Below, in pieces: positions 1 through 9,930 of a DNA stretch of 64,000 nucleotides. A program made the position numbers and the translations under genes. The stretch comes from Thermoanaerobaculia bacterium. GTDB taxonomy: Bacteria > Acidobacteriota > Thermoanaerobaculia > Multivoradales > J023. How positions within the stretch are numbered: position 1 is the first letter of the stretch; every line of letters starts with the position of its first letter. Below the pieces are notes generated by a model. It saw only the letters and a program-made list of their open reading frames with translations. It was not told the origin of the DNA and did not search any database. The stretch covers positions 134,936 through 198,935 of the forward strand of contig JALCBJ010000003.1 in NCBI GenBank assembly GCA_028066595.1. Reading direction: 5' to 3'.

Positions 1-584
1 GCCAGGGAGTCGGCGTGACGGCCATCCAGCTGACCAACGCCTTCGCTGCCTTGGCGAACGACGGTCGACGACTACGTCCCCACGTCGTTCGGCGGGTCGG
101 AGACCGTGACATCGGCCGCCACGAAGTGCGGGGTCTGGTCGCCGCGCCCTCCACCGTGCGGCAGGTCAAGACCATCCTGGAACAGGTCGTTCTCGACGGT
201 ACTGCCACCTCCGCCGCGCTCGACGGCTACCGGGCCGCGGGCAAGACCGGCACTGCGGAGAAAGCTGTACCCGGACGGGGCTATCTCGATGGCAGGTACG
301 TCGCCAGCTTCGTCGGCTTCGCTCCTCTCGAACGTCCCCAGATCGTGCTGTTGGTGCTCCTTGACGAGCCACTACCGCGCTACCACGGCGGCGAAGTCGC
401 AGCCCCCGTCTTCCGCAACGTAGTCCAAGAGGCTCTGCTCTATCTGGGCGAGCAGGCCCCCCAGCGTGGTCGCCCACTCGGGGAGATCTTGTCCTCTCGG
501 CTCTTCACCGAGCAGGGCCAGACCCCCGTCGACATCGAAGCGCCGGTGGGCGCGCCCGAAGTGACGACAGGAGGAGTGGGATGA
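1..584 (+). CDS. ftsI: FtsI (PBP3-type transpeptidase), 3' end only
   Basis: This is the C-terminal ~194 residues of a division-specific class B penicillin-binding protein; the gene begins before the window and the reading frame is open from base 3. The KTGT box of the transpeptidase active site is visible at bases 243-254, after the usual helix that reads TAIQLTNAFAALAND. The protein would crosslink septal peptidoglycan in the periplasm with FtsW. No PASTA domain follows the transpeptidase fold; the last ~40 residues are a short tail. The stop codon overlaps the murE start (ATGA, 581-584), and an AGGAGG ribosome site at 569-574 lies inside the ftsI end, so translation is probably coupled. 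Position at the head of the mur/fts cluster supports ftsI rather than another PBP. Confidence 0.93.
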   Translation, partial: QGVGVTAIQLTNAFAALANDGRRLRPHVVRRVGDRDIGRHEVRGLVAAPSTVRQVKTILEQVVLDGTATSAALDGYRAAGKTGTAEKAVPGRGYLDGRYVASFVGFAPLERPQIVLLVLLDEPLPRYHGGEVAAPVFRNVVQEALLYLGEQAPQRGRPLGEILSSRLFTEQGQTPVDIEAPVGAPEVTTGGVG

Positions 585-2143
585 AGCTCGGGGAGCTCCT
601 TCGAGGGTGGGAAGACCAGGTCGTCTTGCCCACTGCGGACCATCCAGAGCTGCACGAGCTGGAGATCCGAGGCATCTGCCACGATTCGCGGCGGGCACAA
701 CCCGGTGATCTCTACGTGGCCATCGTCGGCGAACGGTTCGATGGTCGCGACTTCGCCCGCGAAGCAATAAAGCAGGGTGCGGTCGCGGTGCTCGGCCCCG
801 ATCCCGATCGGCCCGAGGTACAGCGGAAAGCCCAGGGAGGACACGTCCCGTGGATCGTGTCCGACGAGCCTCGAGAGCTTCTCGGCGATCTGGCAACCCG
901 CGTCTACGGCTCACCCCACGAGGACCTGCTCACGGTGGGCATCACCGGCACCAACGGCAAGACCACGATCGCTCTGCTCGTGGCCGATGCGCTCGGAGCG
1001 GCAGGGAGACCTTCGGCGGTGCTCGGAACTCTGGGCTGCCACTTCCGGGACATGACCCTCGACGTGGGCGATCGCACGACACCTGAGGCACCGGACCTGT
1101 TCCGGGCACTCCATCGGATTCGCCAGGCCGGCGCCCAAGCCATGGCCATGGAGATCTCCTCCCACGCGCTCGACCTCGGCAGGCTCGGGGGGCTGAAACT
1201 GGACGTTGCCGTCTTCACCAATCTCAGCCGCGACCATCTCGACCATCACGGCGACATGGAAAGCTACTACCGCGCCAAGAAACGGATCTTCTCGCGACTG
1301 AAGCCCGGTGGCGTGGCGGTGGTCTCGGTGGTCGACGATTGGGGCAAGCGCCTGGTCTCCGAGCTGGTCGAAGAGCTCCCCGGTGACGCCAAGCTGGTGG
1401 CCTACGGGCTCGACGAGGGTGACGTGACGGCTGCATCGGCGGCTCTCAGCCTCGATGGTATCCAGGCCACTGTCGAGTCCCCGGACGGCGAGATCAAGGT
1501 TTCCTCGCGCCTCCTCGGCCGGTACAACCTGGAGAATCTGCTGGCAACCATGGCGGTATGCGATGGGCTCGATCTCGACCTCGAGCCCATCGCGGCCGAG
1601 GTGGGTCAGCGTAGTGCTCTGCCGGGTCGACTCGAGCCCGTATGCGCCGTCGACCACCAGCCTTTTCCTGCGTTCCTCGACTATGCCCACACGCCTGGTG
1701 CGATGGAAGCGGCACTGCGCTCCGTACAGGAGCTCACCGAGCGACGGATCATCCTCGTGTTCGGATGTGGTGGTGAGCGCGACCAGGGCAAACGTCCGCT
1801 CATGGGCAAGGTCGCCGGAGAGCTGGCATACGTACCGATCCTCACCTCCGACAATCCCCGGCGCGAAGATCCCATGATGATTCTGGCGGCGGTGGAGAGC
1901 GGCGTCGAGCTATCGGGAAACAAGCGCTACGAGCTGGTGCCCGACCGACGTGAGGCCATCCGTCGAGCCGTCGAGATCGCGTCCCACGACGAAGATGGCG
2001 TCGGCTGGCTCGTCCTCGTTGCGGGTAAAGGGCACGAGACCACACAGGATCTCGGCGATCGCGTCGTCCCCTTTTCCGACCGACGTGAGCTCGACGCTGC
2101 CATCCGCAGCGTGCTGGGCGCTTCCGGAGTCGCCCATGGTTGA
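581..2143 (+). CDS. murE: UDP-MurNAc-Ala-Glu:meso-DAP ligase MurE
   Basis: The 520-residue protein is of normal MurE length. It adds the third amino acid to UDP-N-acetylmuramoyl-L-Ala-D-Glu in the cytoplasm. The ATP-binding loop GITGTNGKTT is at residues 120-129, EISSHAL at about 191-197, and a lysine-containing YYRAKKR stretch (about 229-235) sits where the family has its carbamylated lysine. The specificity motif DNPR is at residues 424-427, which in this family goes with meso-diaminopimelate rather than lysine. The ATG start overlaps the ftsI stop and is 6 nt behind AGGAGG. The end overlaps murF by 8 nt. Confidence 0.97.
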   Translation: MKLGELLRGWEDQVVLPTADHPELHELEIRGICHDSRRAQPGDLYVAIVGERFDGRDFAREAIKQGAVAVLGPDPDRPEVQRKAQGGHVPWIVSDEPRELLGDLATRVYGSPHEDLLTVGITGTNGKTTIALLVADALGAAGRPSAVLGTLGCHFRDMTLDVGDRTTPEAPDLFRALHRIRQAGAQAMAMEISSHALDLGRLGGLKLDVAVFTNLSRDHLDHHGDMESYYRAKKRIFSRLKPGGVAVVSVVDDWGKRLVSELVEELPGDAKLVAYGLDEGDVTAASAALSLDGIQATVESPDGEIKVSSRLLGRYNLENLLATMAVCDGLDLDLEPIAAEVGQRSALPGRLEPVCAVDHQPFPAFLDYAHTPGAMEAALRSVQELTERRIILVFGCGGERDQGKRPLMGKVAGELAYVPILTSDNPRREDPMMILAAVESGVELSGNKRYELVPDRREAIRRAVEIASHDEDGVGWLVLVAGKGHETTQDLGDRVVPFSDRRELDAAIRSVLGASGVAHG

Positions 2144-3590
2144 GCGGGTGGTCCAGTGGACGGCGGACGTGGTTGGCGGCCAGGTGGTCGCGGGCTCGCC
2201 ACGAGCACGCTGGGCCCGTGTCGCCATCGACTCGCGCAAGGTCTCGGGTGGAGAGCTCTTCGTGGCCCTGCCCGGCGAGCGCACCGACGGCCACGACTTC
2301 GTGGCGCAAGCCGCCGAACGAGGCGCGGCGGCGATTCTGGTCCACCGCGACCTGCAAGCCACGCCGGCAGACGTTGCGGTGATCCGGGTGGACGATACCT
2401 TCGCGTCCTTGCATGCGCTGACGCACGCCGTGCGAGCCGAGACGCCGAAACATCTCCTGGGCATCACCGGCTCGGCAGGCAAGACCACCACCAAAGAGCT
2501 GATCGCTGCAGTATTGGCGACCCGTTTCCGCGTCGCGAAGAGCCCGGGCAATCTCAACAATCTCTACGGATTCCCGCTATCCCTCCTCGGTATCTCGGAG
2601 AACACAGAGTGGATGGTGGCCGAGATGGGCATGTCGACACCAGGAGAGCTGCGAGGCGTCAGCCTGCTCGGACGACCCGACCTGGCCGTCTTCACCAACG
2701 TGCGCGCAGTCCACTTGGTGAACTTCCGGAGCGTACACGAGATCGCCGAGGCCAAGTCGGAGCTATTGACGGGCCTGTCACCCGAGGGGCGAGTGGTGGC
2801 CAACGCCGACGATCCCGAGGTGATGCGCATCGCGCGACGCCACCTCGATGCCCACCCCGGAACCAGCGTTCTCACCTACGGAGTCCTCAGTGACGACGCC
2901 GATATCCGCGCTACCGATCTGGAAGTCGTCGCGACCTCGGCCCGGCTGCAGGACAGCTGCCGCGTGGGCAGTCGATTTCGCTTGCAAGCCCCTCGGTTCG
3001 GGATCGACGACTCCACGATGGAGCTGGGCATCCACGGTCTCTACAACGTGGAGAACGCATTGGCGGCCATCGCCTGCGGCCTCCAGCTGGGCGTCGCGCT
3101 GGAGGACATCCGCCGAGTGCTGTTCGACTTTCGCGCTGCTCCGATGCGCGGCGAAGTGCATCAGCTGCCCTCCGGAGCCGTGCTGGTGGACGACTCCTAC
3201 AACTCCAACCCCGATGCAGCGGAACGGGCTCTCGAATCCGCACGCGGGCTGGAGGCGACCCGCCATATCGCGTTCCTCGGCGACATGCTCGAGCTAGGGC
3301 CCGACGAAGCCGGCTTTCACGCACAGGTAGGCCGGGCCGCAGCCAAGCTCGGTTTCGAAGTCGTCGCGGTGGGTCCGCTCTCGGCGCATCTGGAGTCGGC
3401 CGCTGCCGAGGCTGGTGCCGAGACGGTTCACTTCGATGATGCGGCAGGCTGCGCTGCGTGGATCGCGGATCCCGAACGCCTGGGCCTGGGAACGGGCGAT
3501 GTCGTGCTCGTGAAGGCATCCCGCGGCGTCGGCCTCGACCTGGTGGTGAGCACCTTGCTCGGAGAACCCGTGCACGGAGAGGGGGCCTGA
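2136..3590 (+). CDS. murF: UDP-MurNAc-tripeptide:D-Ala-D-Ala ligase MurF
   Basis: MurF adds D-Ala-D-Ala to the UDP-MurNAc tripeptide. The 484-residue product has the Mur-ligase N-terminal fold ([17 protein letters not shown] near residue 29), the nucleotide loop [10 protein letters not shown] at about 109-118, and the C-terminal DSYNSNPDA motif. A longer frame-open ORF reaches upstream, but the ATG at 2136 places the conserved N-terminus correctly and overlaps the murE end by 8 nt, the tight spacing seen throughout this cluster. The stop shares one base with the mraY start (TGATG). Confidence 0.96.
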   Translation: MVERVVQWTADVVGGQVVAGSPRARWARVAIDSRKVSGGELFVALPGERTDGHDFVAQAAERGAAAILVHRDLQATPADVAVIRVDDTFASLHALTHAVRAETPKHLLGITGSAGKTTTKELIAAVLATRFRVAKSPGNLNNLYGFPLSLLGISENTEWMVAEMGMSTPGELRGVSLLGRPDLAVFTNVRAVHLVNFRSVHEIAEAKSELLTGLSPEGRVVANADDPEVMRIARRHLDAHPGTSVLTYGVLSDDADIRATDLEVVATSARLQDSCRVGSRFRLQAPRFGIDDSTMELGIHGLYNVENALAAIACGLQLGVALEDIRRVLFDFRAAPMRGEVHQLPSGAVLVDDSYNSNPDAAERALESARGLEATRHIAFLGDMLELGPDEAGFHAQVGRAAAKLGFEVVAVGPLSAHLESAAAEAGAETVHFDDAAGCAAWIADPERLGLGTGDVVLVKASRGVGLDLVVSTLLGEPVHGEGA

Positions 3591-4675
3591 TGCTCTACCA
3601 CCTTCTCTATCCGCTGCACGAGAGTGTCGGAGTCTTCAACGTCTTTCGGTACATCACGTTCCGCACAGCCGGAGCCGTGGTCACGGCACTGTTGCTGTCC
3701 ATCCTGCTGGGACCGTGGTTCATCGCGACCCTGCGCAAGCTCTCTGTGGGCCAGAACATCCGAGAGGTAGGGCCCGAGAGCCACCTGGTGAAAGCGGGAA
3801 CGCCGACCATGGGAGGTCTGCTGATTCTCGCTTCGATCGCCACGGCGACGCTGCTTTGGGCGGACATCAAGAATCTACCGGTGCTGCTGGCCCTCGGCGT
3901 CACTGTCCTCTTCGGGCTCATCGGCTTCTACGACGACTACATCAAGGTACAGAAGAAGCGAAACCTGGGCCTGACCTCGCGTGCCAAGTTCCTGCTGCAG
4001 GCAGGTGTGGCAGGCGCCGCGGCCGTGGCGCTCCTGAATTTGCCGGAGTCCTACGCGTTCGACTCCTCCCTCACCTTTCCGTTTCTCAAAGAAGCGACCC
4101 TTCAGCTGGGCTGGGTCTACGTGCCCTTCGTCATGTTCGTGCTCGTGGGCTCCTCGAACGGCGTCAACCTGACCGACGGACTCGACGGACTCGCCATTGG
4201 CGCCACCCTGATGGCGGCTGCCACCTACGCCGTCTTCACTTACGTGGCAGGCAACAAGATCGCCGCCGAATACCTTCAGCTGACCTACCTTCCCGGTGCG
4301 GCCGAGGTCACCGTGTTCTGCGGTGCGCTGGCCGGAGCGAGCCTCGGCTTCCTGTGGTTCAACTGCCACCCGGCCGAAGTTTTCATGGGTGATGTGGGCT
4401 CCCTGGCATTGGGAGGCGCCGTCAGCATGGTCGCGGTGCTCTCCAAGCAGGAGCTGCTCCTCGCTCTGGTCGGAGGAGTCTTCGTGATGGAGACCGGCTC
4501 GGTCATTCTCCAGGTGGGTTCCTACAAGCTCACCGGCAAGCGCATTTTCCGCATGGCGCCGCTACACCACCACTTCGAGCTAAAGGGCTGGACCGAGCCA
4601 AAGATCATCGTCCGTTTCTGGATCCTCGCAGTGCTCTTCGCGCTGCTTTCTCTCGCCACTCTGAAGCTGCGCTGA
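3590..4675 (+). CDS. mraY: phospho-MurNAc-pentapeptide transferase MraY
   Basis: MraY makes lipid I from UDP-MurNAc-pentapeptide and undecaprenyl phosphate at the inner membrane. The 361-residue protein has the expected ~10 hydrophobic segments and the family's catalytic and binding motifs: GTPTMGG near the N-terminus, IGFYDDYIK with the paired aspartates, [24 protein letters not shown] and [11 protein letters not shown] near the C-terminus. The ATG overlaps the murF stop by one base. A 15-nt gap separates it from murD. Confidence 0.97.
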   Translation: MLYHLLYPLHESVGVFNVFRYITFRTAGAVVTALLLSILLGPWFIATLRKLSVGQNIREVGPESHLVKAGTPTMGGLLILASIATATLLWADIKNLPVLLALGVTVLFGLIGFYDDYIKVQKKRNLGLTSRAKFLLQAGVAGAAAVALLNLPESYAFDSSLTFPFLKEATLQLGWVYVPFVMFVLVGSSNGVNLTDGLDGLAIGATLMAAATYAVFTYVAGNKIAAEYLQLTYLPGAAEVTVFCGALAGASLGFLWFNCHPAEVFMGDVGSLALGGAVSMVAVLSKQELLLALVGGVFVMETGSVILQVGSYKLTGKRIFRMAPLHHHFELKGWTEPKIIVRFWILAVLFALLSLATLKLR

Positions 4676-4690
4676 AACGCAGATCGGCCA

Positions 4691-6163
4691 ATGCTCCTCG
4701 TGACCTCAGACGCCATCCCAAAACCGACCCTGATGCCGTGGACCGACAGTCCCTGGCGCCGGGTCGTGGTCTACGGTCTCGGTCTGTCGGGCCGCGCCGC
4801 GGCCAGCTGGCTGCTGGCACGCAATATTCAGGTGGTGGCCTTCGATCAGCGGACACAAGAGGAGATCGCCAAGGATCCGTCCTTCGACTCCCTGCGGCGC
4901 GAGCCCGGGTTGCGCCTCGAGCTCGGACTTGAACCGCAGACTCTTCCCCAGGACCTCGATTGGAACGGTGTGGACGCCCTGATCCTGAGCCCCGGCGTGC
5001 CCGCCGATCGCCCGCTGGTGGAAGACGCTCGGGTTACCGGAGTTCCGGTCTTGGCCGAAGTGGAGCTCGCCTTCCCCTTCCTCCGCGGCACCGTCCTAGC
5101 AATTACAGGATCGAACGGCAAGTCGACGACCACGGCACTCGCCGCGGCGATGCTACAGGGTGCCGACCGCAACGCCGTAGCCTGCGGCAACATCGGCGAG
5201 CCGGTCATCTCGCTGGTCGACGCGCCAGGACAGCGTACGTTCGTCGTCGAGCTCTCCAGCTTTCAGCTCGAAAGCGTGGAGCTCTTCCATCCGCTGGCCG
5301 CCGCGCTGCTCAACGTCGCGGCCGATCATCTCGACCGCTACGACAGCCTCGACGACTATCGCCGCGCCAAGCTCAACGTTTTCCGCCGACAGCGGCACGG
5401 AGATGTCGCGATCCTCAACGCCGACGACCCGAGTGCCCTCGCCGCAGCGCCGGAGCTCCGGGCACGCTGCCGCTTCTTCTCGCGCCGAGGCCCCGTGGCC
5501 GATGGGTGCTTCCTCCAAGACGGCAAGATCCTCGAATCGGCGCCGGATCTCGAGACGCCGCGGGTTCTGTTCGAGGCAGACGACGTACCTCTGCCGGGGG
5601 TTCACCAGTTGGAGAACGCCATGGCCGCCGCGCTCCTCGCCTTGGCGGCCGGTGCCGAGCCCGATCGCCTGGTCCGAGGCCTTCGTAGCTTCCACGGACT
5701 CCCCCATCGACTCGAGACCGTCGCCACGCTCGACGACGTCGCGTACTACGACGACTCCAAGGGCACCAACCCGGCCGCCGTCGTCAAGAGCCTGGAAGGC
5801 TTTGCCGACGGTGCGGTCCACCTGATCGTCGGGGGGCGATTCAAGGGAGGTGACCTGGGCGAGCTGACGGACATGGCGCACCGAAAGGTCGCGCGCGCAT
5901 ACCTGATCGGCGAATCGGCCGAGCGGTTCGCCCGCTGCTTCTCCGAGCAGAGGGCGGTTCCGTACGAGATCGCGAGCACCCTGGATGTCGCGGTGCAACG
6001 CGCCGCTGCGCAGGCCCAGCCCGGCCAAGCCGTCGTGCTGTCGCCAGCCTGCTCGAGCTTCGATCAGTTCGCCAACTTCGCCGAACGAGGAAAGCTCTTC
6101 CAGCAATACGTCCGCGCTCTCCCGCAGCACTCGGCAGACGGGGAGGATCACAGTGGCGCGTAA
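4691..6163 (+). CDS. murD: UDP-MurNAc-L-Ala:D-Glu ligase MurD
   Basis: MurD adds D-glutamate to UDP-MurNAc-L-Ala. The 490-residue protein has the N-terminal UDP-binding GLGLSGRAAA motif (about residues 29-38), the ATP loop ITGSNGKST (138-146) and the C-terminal YYDDSKGTNP motif. It is slightly longer than usual because of ~20 extra N-terminal residues: an internal ATG at 4733 is an alternative start, and neither start has a strong ribosome site, so the true N-terminus is uncertain. The end overlaps ftsW by 11 nt. Confidence 0.95.
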   Translation: MLLVTSDAIPKPTLMPWTDSPWRRVVVYGLGLSGRAAASWLLARNIQVVAFDQRTQEEIAKDPSFDSLRREPGLRLELGLEPQTLPQDLDWNGVDALILSPGVPADRPLVEDARVTGVPVLAEVELAFPFLRGTVLAITGSNGKSTTTALAAAMLQGADRNAVACGNIGEPVISLVDAPGQRTFVVELSSFQLESVELFHPLAAALLNVAADHLDRYDSLDDYRRAKLNVFRRQRHGDVAILNADDPSALAAAPELRARCRFFSRRGPVADGCFLQDGKILESAPDLETPRVLFEADDVPLPGVHQLENAMAAALLALAAGAEPDRLVRGLRSFHGLPHRLETVATLDDVAYYDDSKGTNPAAVVKSLEGFADGAVHLIVGGRFKGGDLGELTDMAHRKVARAYLIGESAERFARCFSEQRAVPYEIASTLDVAVQRAAAQAQPGQAVVLSPACSSFDQFANFAERGKLFQQYVRALPQHSADGEDHSGA

Positions 6164-7241
6164 GCTCGCCTACGATCGGCTCTTGTTCGCCGACGTTCTC
6201 CTGCTGACGATCCTCGGCTTGGTGGTGGTCTATTCCTCCACTACGGCGATCGTCCAGCGTAGCGGCGCCGAGGGCAATCCCTTCTTCTTCAAGCAGCTGG
6301 TGGCTGCCGTCGTCGGCCTCTTCCTCCTGGTCGCCATCATGCAGGCCGACTACCGCTGGCTGCGCAGGCCGTTCGTGCTCTACAGTGTGGTGGCGGGCGT
6401 CGTGATGCTGCTCGTGGCGGTGCTCTTCGGACCGGAGATCCAAAACACACGGCGCTGGTTTGTGGTCGGTGGACTTTCGATCCAGCCGTCCGAGCTCGCC
6501 AAGCTGGCGCTGATCCCCTACATCGCGTACCAGATCGACAAGAAGAAGGACCGGCTCGACTCAGCCATGTTCCTGGTGCCCACCGTCGGTCTCACGGGTG
6601 TTCTCTGCGGCCTGATCGCCCTCGGAACCGACATGGGCTCCGCGGTGCTGCTCTCGATCCCTGTGGGTCTCATGATCTTCGTTGCCGGTGTGTCGATGCG
6701 CTGGCTGTTCCTCGGCGGCGCCGTGATGGCGTGCTTCGGGGCGATCGGTGTCGCGGTTCAGCCCTACCGTCTGGCCCGCCTGACGTCCTTCCTGCATCCC
6801 GAGCAGAACGCCCTGGAAGGGAGCTATCAGCTGATCCAGAGCTTGATCGCGATCGGCTCCGGCGGACTCTTCGGACTCGGCCCCGGCAACAGCATGCAGA
6901 AGCTCCACTTCCTGCCGTCGCCCCACGCCGACTTCGTATTCTCGATCATCGCAGAAGAGATGGGGTTCCTCGGGGCGACTCTCTTCTTGGCCCTCTTCGC
7001 AGTGTTGGTGTGGCGCGGTGTCGAGGCGGGTCTCCACGCTCCCGACGCGTTCGGCCGCTACCTGGCCTGGGGCTTCACGTCGCTACTCGGCGTGCAGACC
7101 CTGCTTCACGTCAGCGTCGCCTTGGGGCTCGTGCCTACCACCGGAGTTCCCCTACCCTTCATCAGCCACGGCGGTTCGTCCTTGGTGACGACACTCATCG
7201 CCGCCGGTGCGATCTTGAACGTCTCGGAGCACTCGAGATGA
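6153..7241 (+). CDS. ftsW: lipid II polymerase FtsW (SEDS family)
   Basis: FtsW is the septal SEDS glycosyltransferase that works with FtsI. The 362-residue membrane protein carries the family signatures GLGPGNSMQKLHFLP, HADFVFSIIAEEMGFLG and PLPFISHGGSSL near the C-terminus. I chose the GTG at 6153 because GGAGG at 6142-6146 is correctly spaced and the protein then begins just before the first membrane helix; the frame is open further upstream inside murD but without family similarity. The stop overlaps murG (ATGA). Confidence 0.96.
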   Translation: MARKLAYDRLLFADVLLLTILGLVVVYSSTTAIVQRSGAEGNPFFFKQLVAAVVGLFLLVAIMQADYRWLRRPFVLYSVVAGVVMLLVAVLFGPEIQNTRRWFVVGGLSIQPSELAKLALIPYIAYQIDKKKDRLDSAMFLVPTVGLTGVLCGLIALGTDMGSAVLLSIPVGLMIFVAGVSMRWLFLGGAVMACFGAIGVAVQPYRLARLTSFLHPEQNALEGSYQLIQSLIAIGSGGLFGLGPGNSMQKLHFLPSPHADFVFSIIAEEMGFLGATLFLALFAVLVWRGVEAGLHAPDAFGRYLAWGFTSLLGVQTLLHVSVALGLVPTTGVPLPFISHGGSSLVTTLIAAGAILNVSEHSR

Positions 7242-8485
7242 GCGAATCAACACGCTCACAGGGTCCTCCGAAACGTCTTGCTCTGGTGTCCGGGGGCGGT
7301 TCCGGCGGACACGTGTTTCCGGGCCTGGCGGTGGCGCGCGAGCTGATGGCCCGCGGGTGGACGGTAGCGTGGATAGGACGTCCGGACAGCCTGGAGTCCA
7401 GGCTCCTGGCGCGGCAGGAGGACATCGGGTTTCACGGCATCCCTGCACTCCCGCTGGTAGGACGGGGGCCGCTGTCCCAGATCCGCAGTGTCCTCATGCT
7501 GGTGAGATCGACCGTTCGAGCACGCCACCTCGTACGCCGCCTCGGCCCCCACGTCGTTCTAGGAACCGGTGGTTACGCTTCGGTCCCCGCCGTGCTCGGG
7601 GCCCGTTTGGCCGGTGTTCCGACGGTCCTTCTGGAGCCCAACGCCGAGGCTGGAATGGCCAACCGTCTACTGTCGCGCTTTGTCAGCGAGGCGACCGTCG
7701 CTCACGACCGGACGGCTGGTGGCCTACGCTGCCCGGCCACCACGACCGGCGTCCCTGTGCGGGCTGAGTTCTTCGACGTCACCGACTCGCTCCCGAACGA
7801 CGAACCCCTGCATCTCTTGGTCCTCGGTGGCAGCCAGGGAGCCCGAAGCCTCAACGAGGCGCTGCCGGAAGCCGTAGCGTCGCTCCGGCTCGGTGGACCG
7901 CTCTTCGTGCGCCATCAGACGGGTGCCGCGCATGTGGAATCCACCTACCGGCGATGGAACCAGGCCGACATCGAGGTCTGCAGCAATGTCGACGGCTCCG
8001 GCCCGGGCTGGCGGCCCGACGGACCTTCGGTGCAAGTCGAGGTCACACCGTTTCTCTCCGATGTCGCGGGTGCGATGGCCGAGAGTCACCTGATCCTGTC
8101 GCGGGCCGGAGCCATCACCCTGGCGGAGATCTGCGCTGCAGGTAGGGCGTCGCTTCTACTACCCCTGGCCCTCGCAGGCGGTCACCAGGAGGCCAATGCC
8201 CGCCGTCTCGAAGACGCGGGAGCGGCAGAGGTGCTGGTACATCGCGCGACGCCTGGCGAGGTCCATGGAACCGAGGCCTTCCAAGCTGCTCTGTCCACGG
8301 TACTGGGAACCCTCCTGGCCGACCCGGAACGTCTCGCGTCGATGGCCGCAAAGGCTCATGATCTCGGCCGCCGAGCCGCGGCCGGCGCCATCGCAGATCG
8401 ACTCGAAACGAGAGCCCTCGAGGCCCGCCGCAACGGCGAATCCGGCGCCTGGCCGCGTCCGGCGACCAAGGGGGGCACGGTCTGA
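7238..8485 (+). CDS. murG: lipid II synthase MurG
   Basis: MurG transfers GlcNAc to lipid I at the cytoplasmic membrane face. The N-terminal glycine loop SGGGSGGHVFPG, GTGGYASVPAVL, GGSQGARSLNEALP and the C-terminal SRAGAITLAEI and GGHQEANARRLEDAG motifs are all present. At 415 residues it is longer than the usual ~355-365. The excess lies in a glycine/proline-rich insertion (around NVDGSGPGWRPDG) and in a longer C-terminal helix and tail. The start overlaps the ftsW stop by 4 nt and the stop shares one base with murC. Confidence 0.95.
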   Translation: MSESTRSQGPPKRLALVSGGGSGGHVFPGLAVARELMARGWTVAWIGRPDSLESRLLARQEDIGFHGIPALPLVGRGPLSQIRSVLMLVRSTVRARHLVRRLGPHVVLGTGGYASVPAVLGARLAGVPTVLLEPNAEAGMANRLLSRFVSEATVAHDRTAGGLRCPATTTGVPVRAEFFDVTDSLPNDEPLHLLVLGGSQGARSLNEALPEAVASLRLGGPLFVRHQTGAAHVESTYRRWNQADIEVCSNVDGSGPGWRPDGPSVQVEVTPFLSDVAGAMAESHLILSRAGAITLAEICAAGRASLLLPLALAGGHQEANARRLEDAGAAEVLVHRATPGEVHGTEAFQAALSTVLGTLLADPERLASMAAKAHDLGRRAAAGAIADRLETRALEARRNGESGAWPRPATKGGTV

Positions 8486-9930
8486 TGTTCGAGATCTTCG
8501 CTGGGCTCTCCCATGCGCACTTCGTCGGCATCGGCGGCGCCGGCATGAGCGGCATCGCCGAGGTGTTGCTGGGCTACGACCTCGAAGTCTCCGGCTGCGA
8601 CCGCGCCCGATCGGAGACCGTGGAACGCCTGGAGAGCCTTGGGGTTCGCGTGTTCCACGGCCACTCGCCCGATCATCTCGAAGGCGTCGACCTGGTGGTG
8701 AAGTCCTCCGCGGTCCCGGACGACGCGCCCGAGATCGCCGCCGCCCGTGAGCGCGGCATTACCGTGGTACGTCGTGCCGAAATGCTCGGCGAGCTGATGC
8801 GCCTGAAGTACGGCATCGCCATCGCCGGCACCCACGGCAAGACCACGACCACATCCCTGGTCGGCACGCTCCTCACCGACGCCGGGCTCGACCCGACCGT
8901 GATCGTGGGTGGCAGGATGAGGGTCTCGGGAACCGGCGCCCGCGTTGGGAAGAGTGAGTACCTGGTCGCAGAGGCCGATGAGTTCGATCGCTCCTTTCTA
9001 CGTCTGATGCCGGTGCTGGCGGTGGTCACCAACGTCGATGTCGACCACCTCGACACCTACGAAGATCTCGACGCCATCACGGAAGCATTCGTCGACTTCG
9101 CCACACGGGTGCCTTTCTTCGGCCAGGTGATCCTGTGCCTCGACGACGAGAACAACCAGCGCCTGCTGCCGCGGGTCAAGGAAGGGCATCGCGTCGTGAC
9201 CTACGGCCTCTCCCCGCAGGCCGACCTCGTGGCGACACGAGTGGAGCCCGATGGCGGTGGTTGCCGGTTCCTCGTAACTTACGACGGCGAGGAGCTGGGC
9301 ACGGTGACGTCGCCTCTACCGGGGCGACACAACGTATGCAACGCCCTCGCGGCGGTCGCCGTGGGCCGCGCCGTGGGCCTCGACTTCGAGCAAATCGCCG
9401 CCTCGCTGGCGGGATTCGGCGGTGTCCATCGCCGCTTCGAACGGAAAGGTACGTTTCACGGCGCGGCGGTCGTGGACGACTACGCTCATCATCCGACCGA
9501 AGTGGCTGCGACGCTCGAAGCCGCTCGCCAGGCTTTCCCCGGAGGACGGGTGGTGGCCGTGTTCCAACCCCACCTCTTCAGTCGCACCCGCGACCACGCC
9601 GACGACTTCGGCCGCGCCTTGCTCGCCGCCGACGAGGCCGTCGTCACCGCGATCTACCCGTCGCGGGAGAAGCCGATCCGAGGCGTTTCGGCAGGCCTCG
9701 TCGTGGACGCGGCGAGGCGTAGCGGCCATCGGCGCGTCGAGCTGTGCGACGACTGGTCCCAGGAAGGGGTCGCCAGGCTGCGGGCCAAGGCAGAGGCAGG
9801 TCATCTGGGCGAAGGCGACGTCGTGCTGACGATGGGAGCTGGTGACATCTACCGGCTGGGAGAATGCCTGACACATGACGCCGCCGGCACGGTTCGGGAT
9901 CGTCTCTCCTCGGCCGGAGGTGTGGCATGA
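8485..9930 (+). CDS. murC: UDP-MurNAc:L-Ala ligase MurC
   Basis: MurC adds L-alanine to UDP-MurNAc, the first peptide-forming step. The 481-residue protein shows the N-terminal FVGIGGAGMSGIAEVLL motif (residues 13-29), the ATP loop IAGTHGKTTTT (about 113-123) and YAHHPTEV in the second half. murB and ddl, which follow murC in many mur/fts clusters, are absent here. The gene runs directly into ftsQ with an ATGA overlap. Confidence 0.96.
   Translation: MFEIFAGLSHAHFVGIGGAGMSGIAEVLLGYDLEVSGCDRARSETVERLESLGVRVFHGHSPDHLEGVDLVVKSSAVPDDAPEIAAARERGITVVRRAEMLGELMRLKYGIAIAGTHGKTTTTSLVGTLLTDAGLDPTVIVGGRMRVSGTGARVGKSEYLVAEADEFDRSFLRLMPVLAVVTNVDVDHLDTYEDLDAITEAFVDFATRVPFFGQVILCLDDENNQRLLPRVKEGHRVVTYGLSPQADLVATRVEPDGGGCRFLVTYDGEELGTVTSPLPGRHNVCNALAAVAVGRAVGLDFEQIAASLAGFGGVHRRFERKGTFHGAAVVDDYAHHPTEVAATLEAARQAFPGGRVVAVFQPHLFSRTRDHADDFGRALLAADEAVVTAIYPSREKPIRGVSAGLVVDAARRSGHRRVELCDDWSQEGVARLRAKAEAGHLGEGDVVLTMGAGDIYRLGECLTHDAAGTVRDRLSSAGGVA

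Noticed and set aside
5153-6151. 332-residue minus-strand frame over murD
   Set aside because: murD is certain; the antisense frame has no start signals and is a composition effect.
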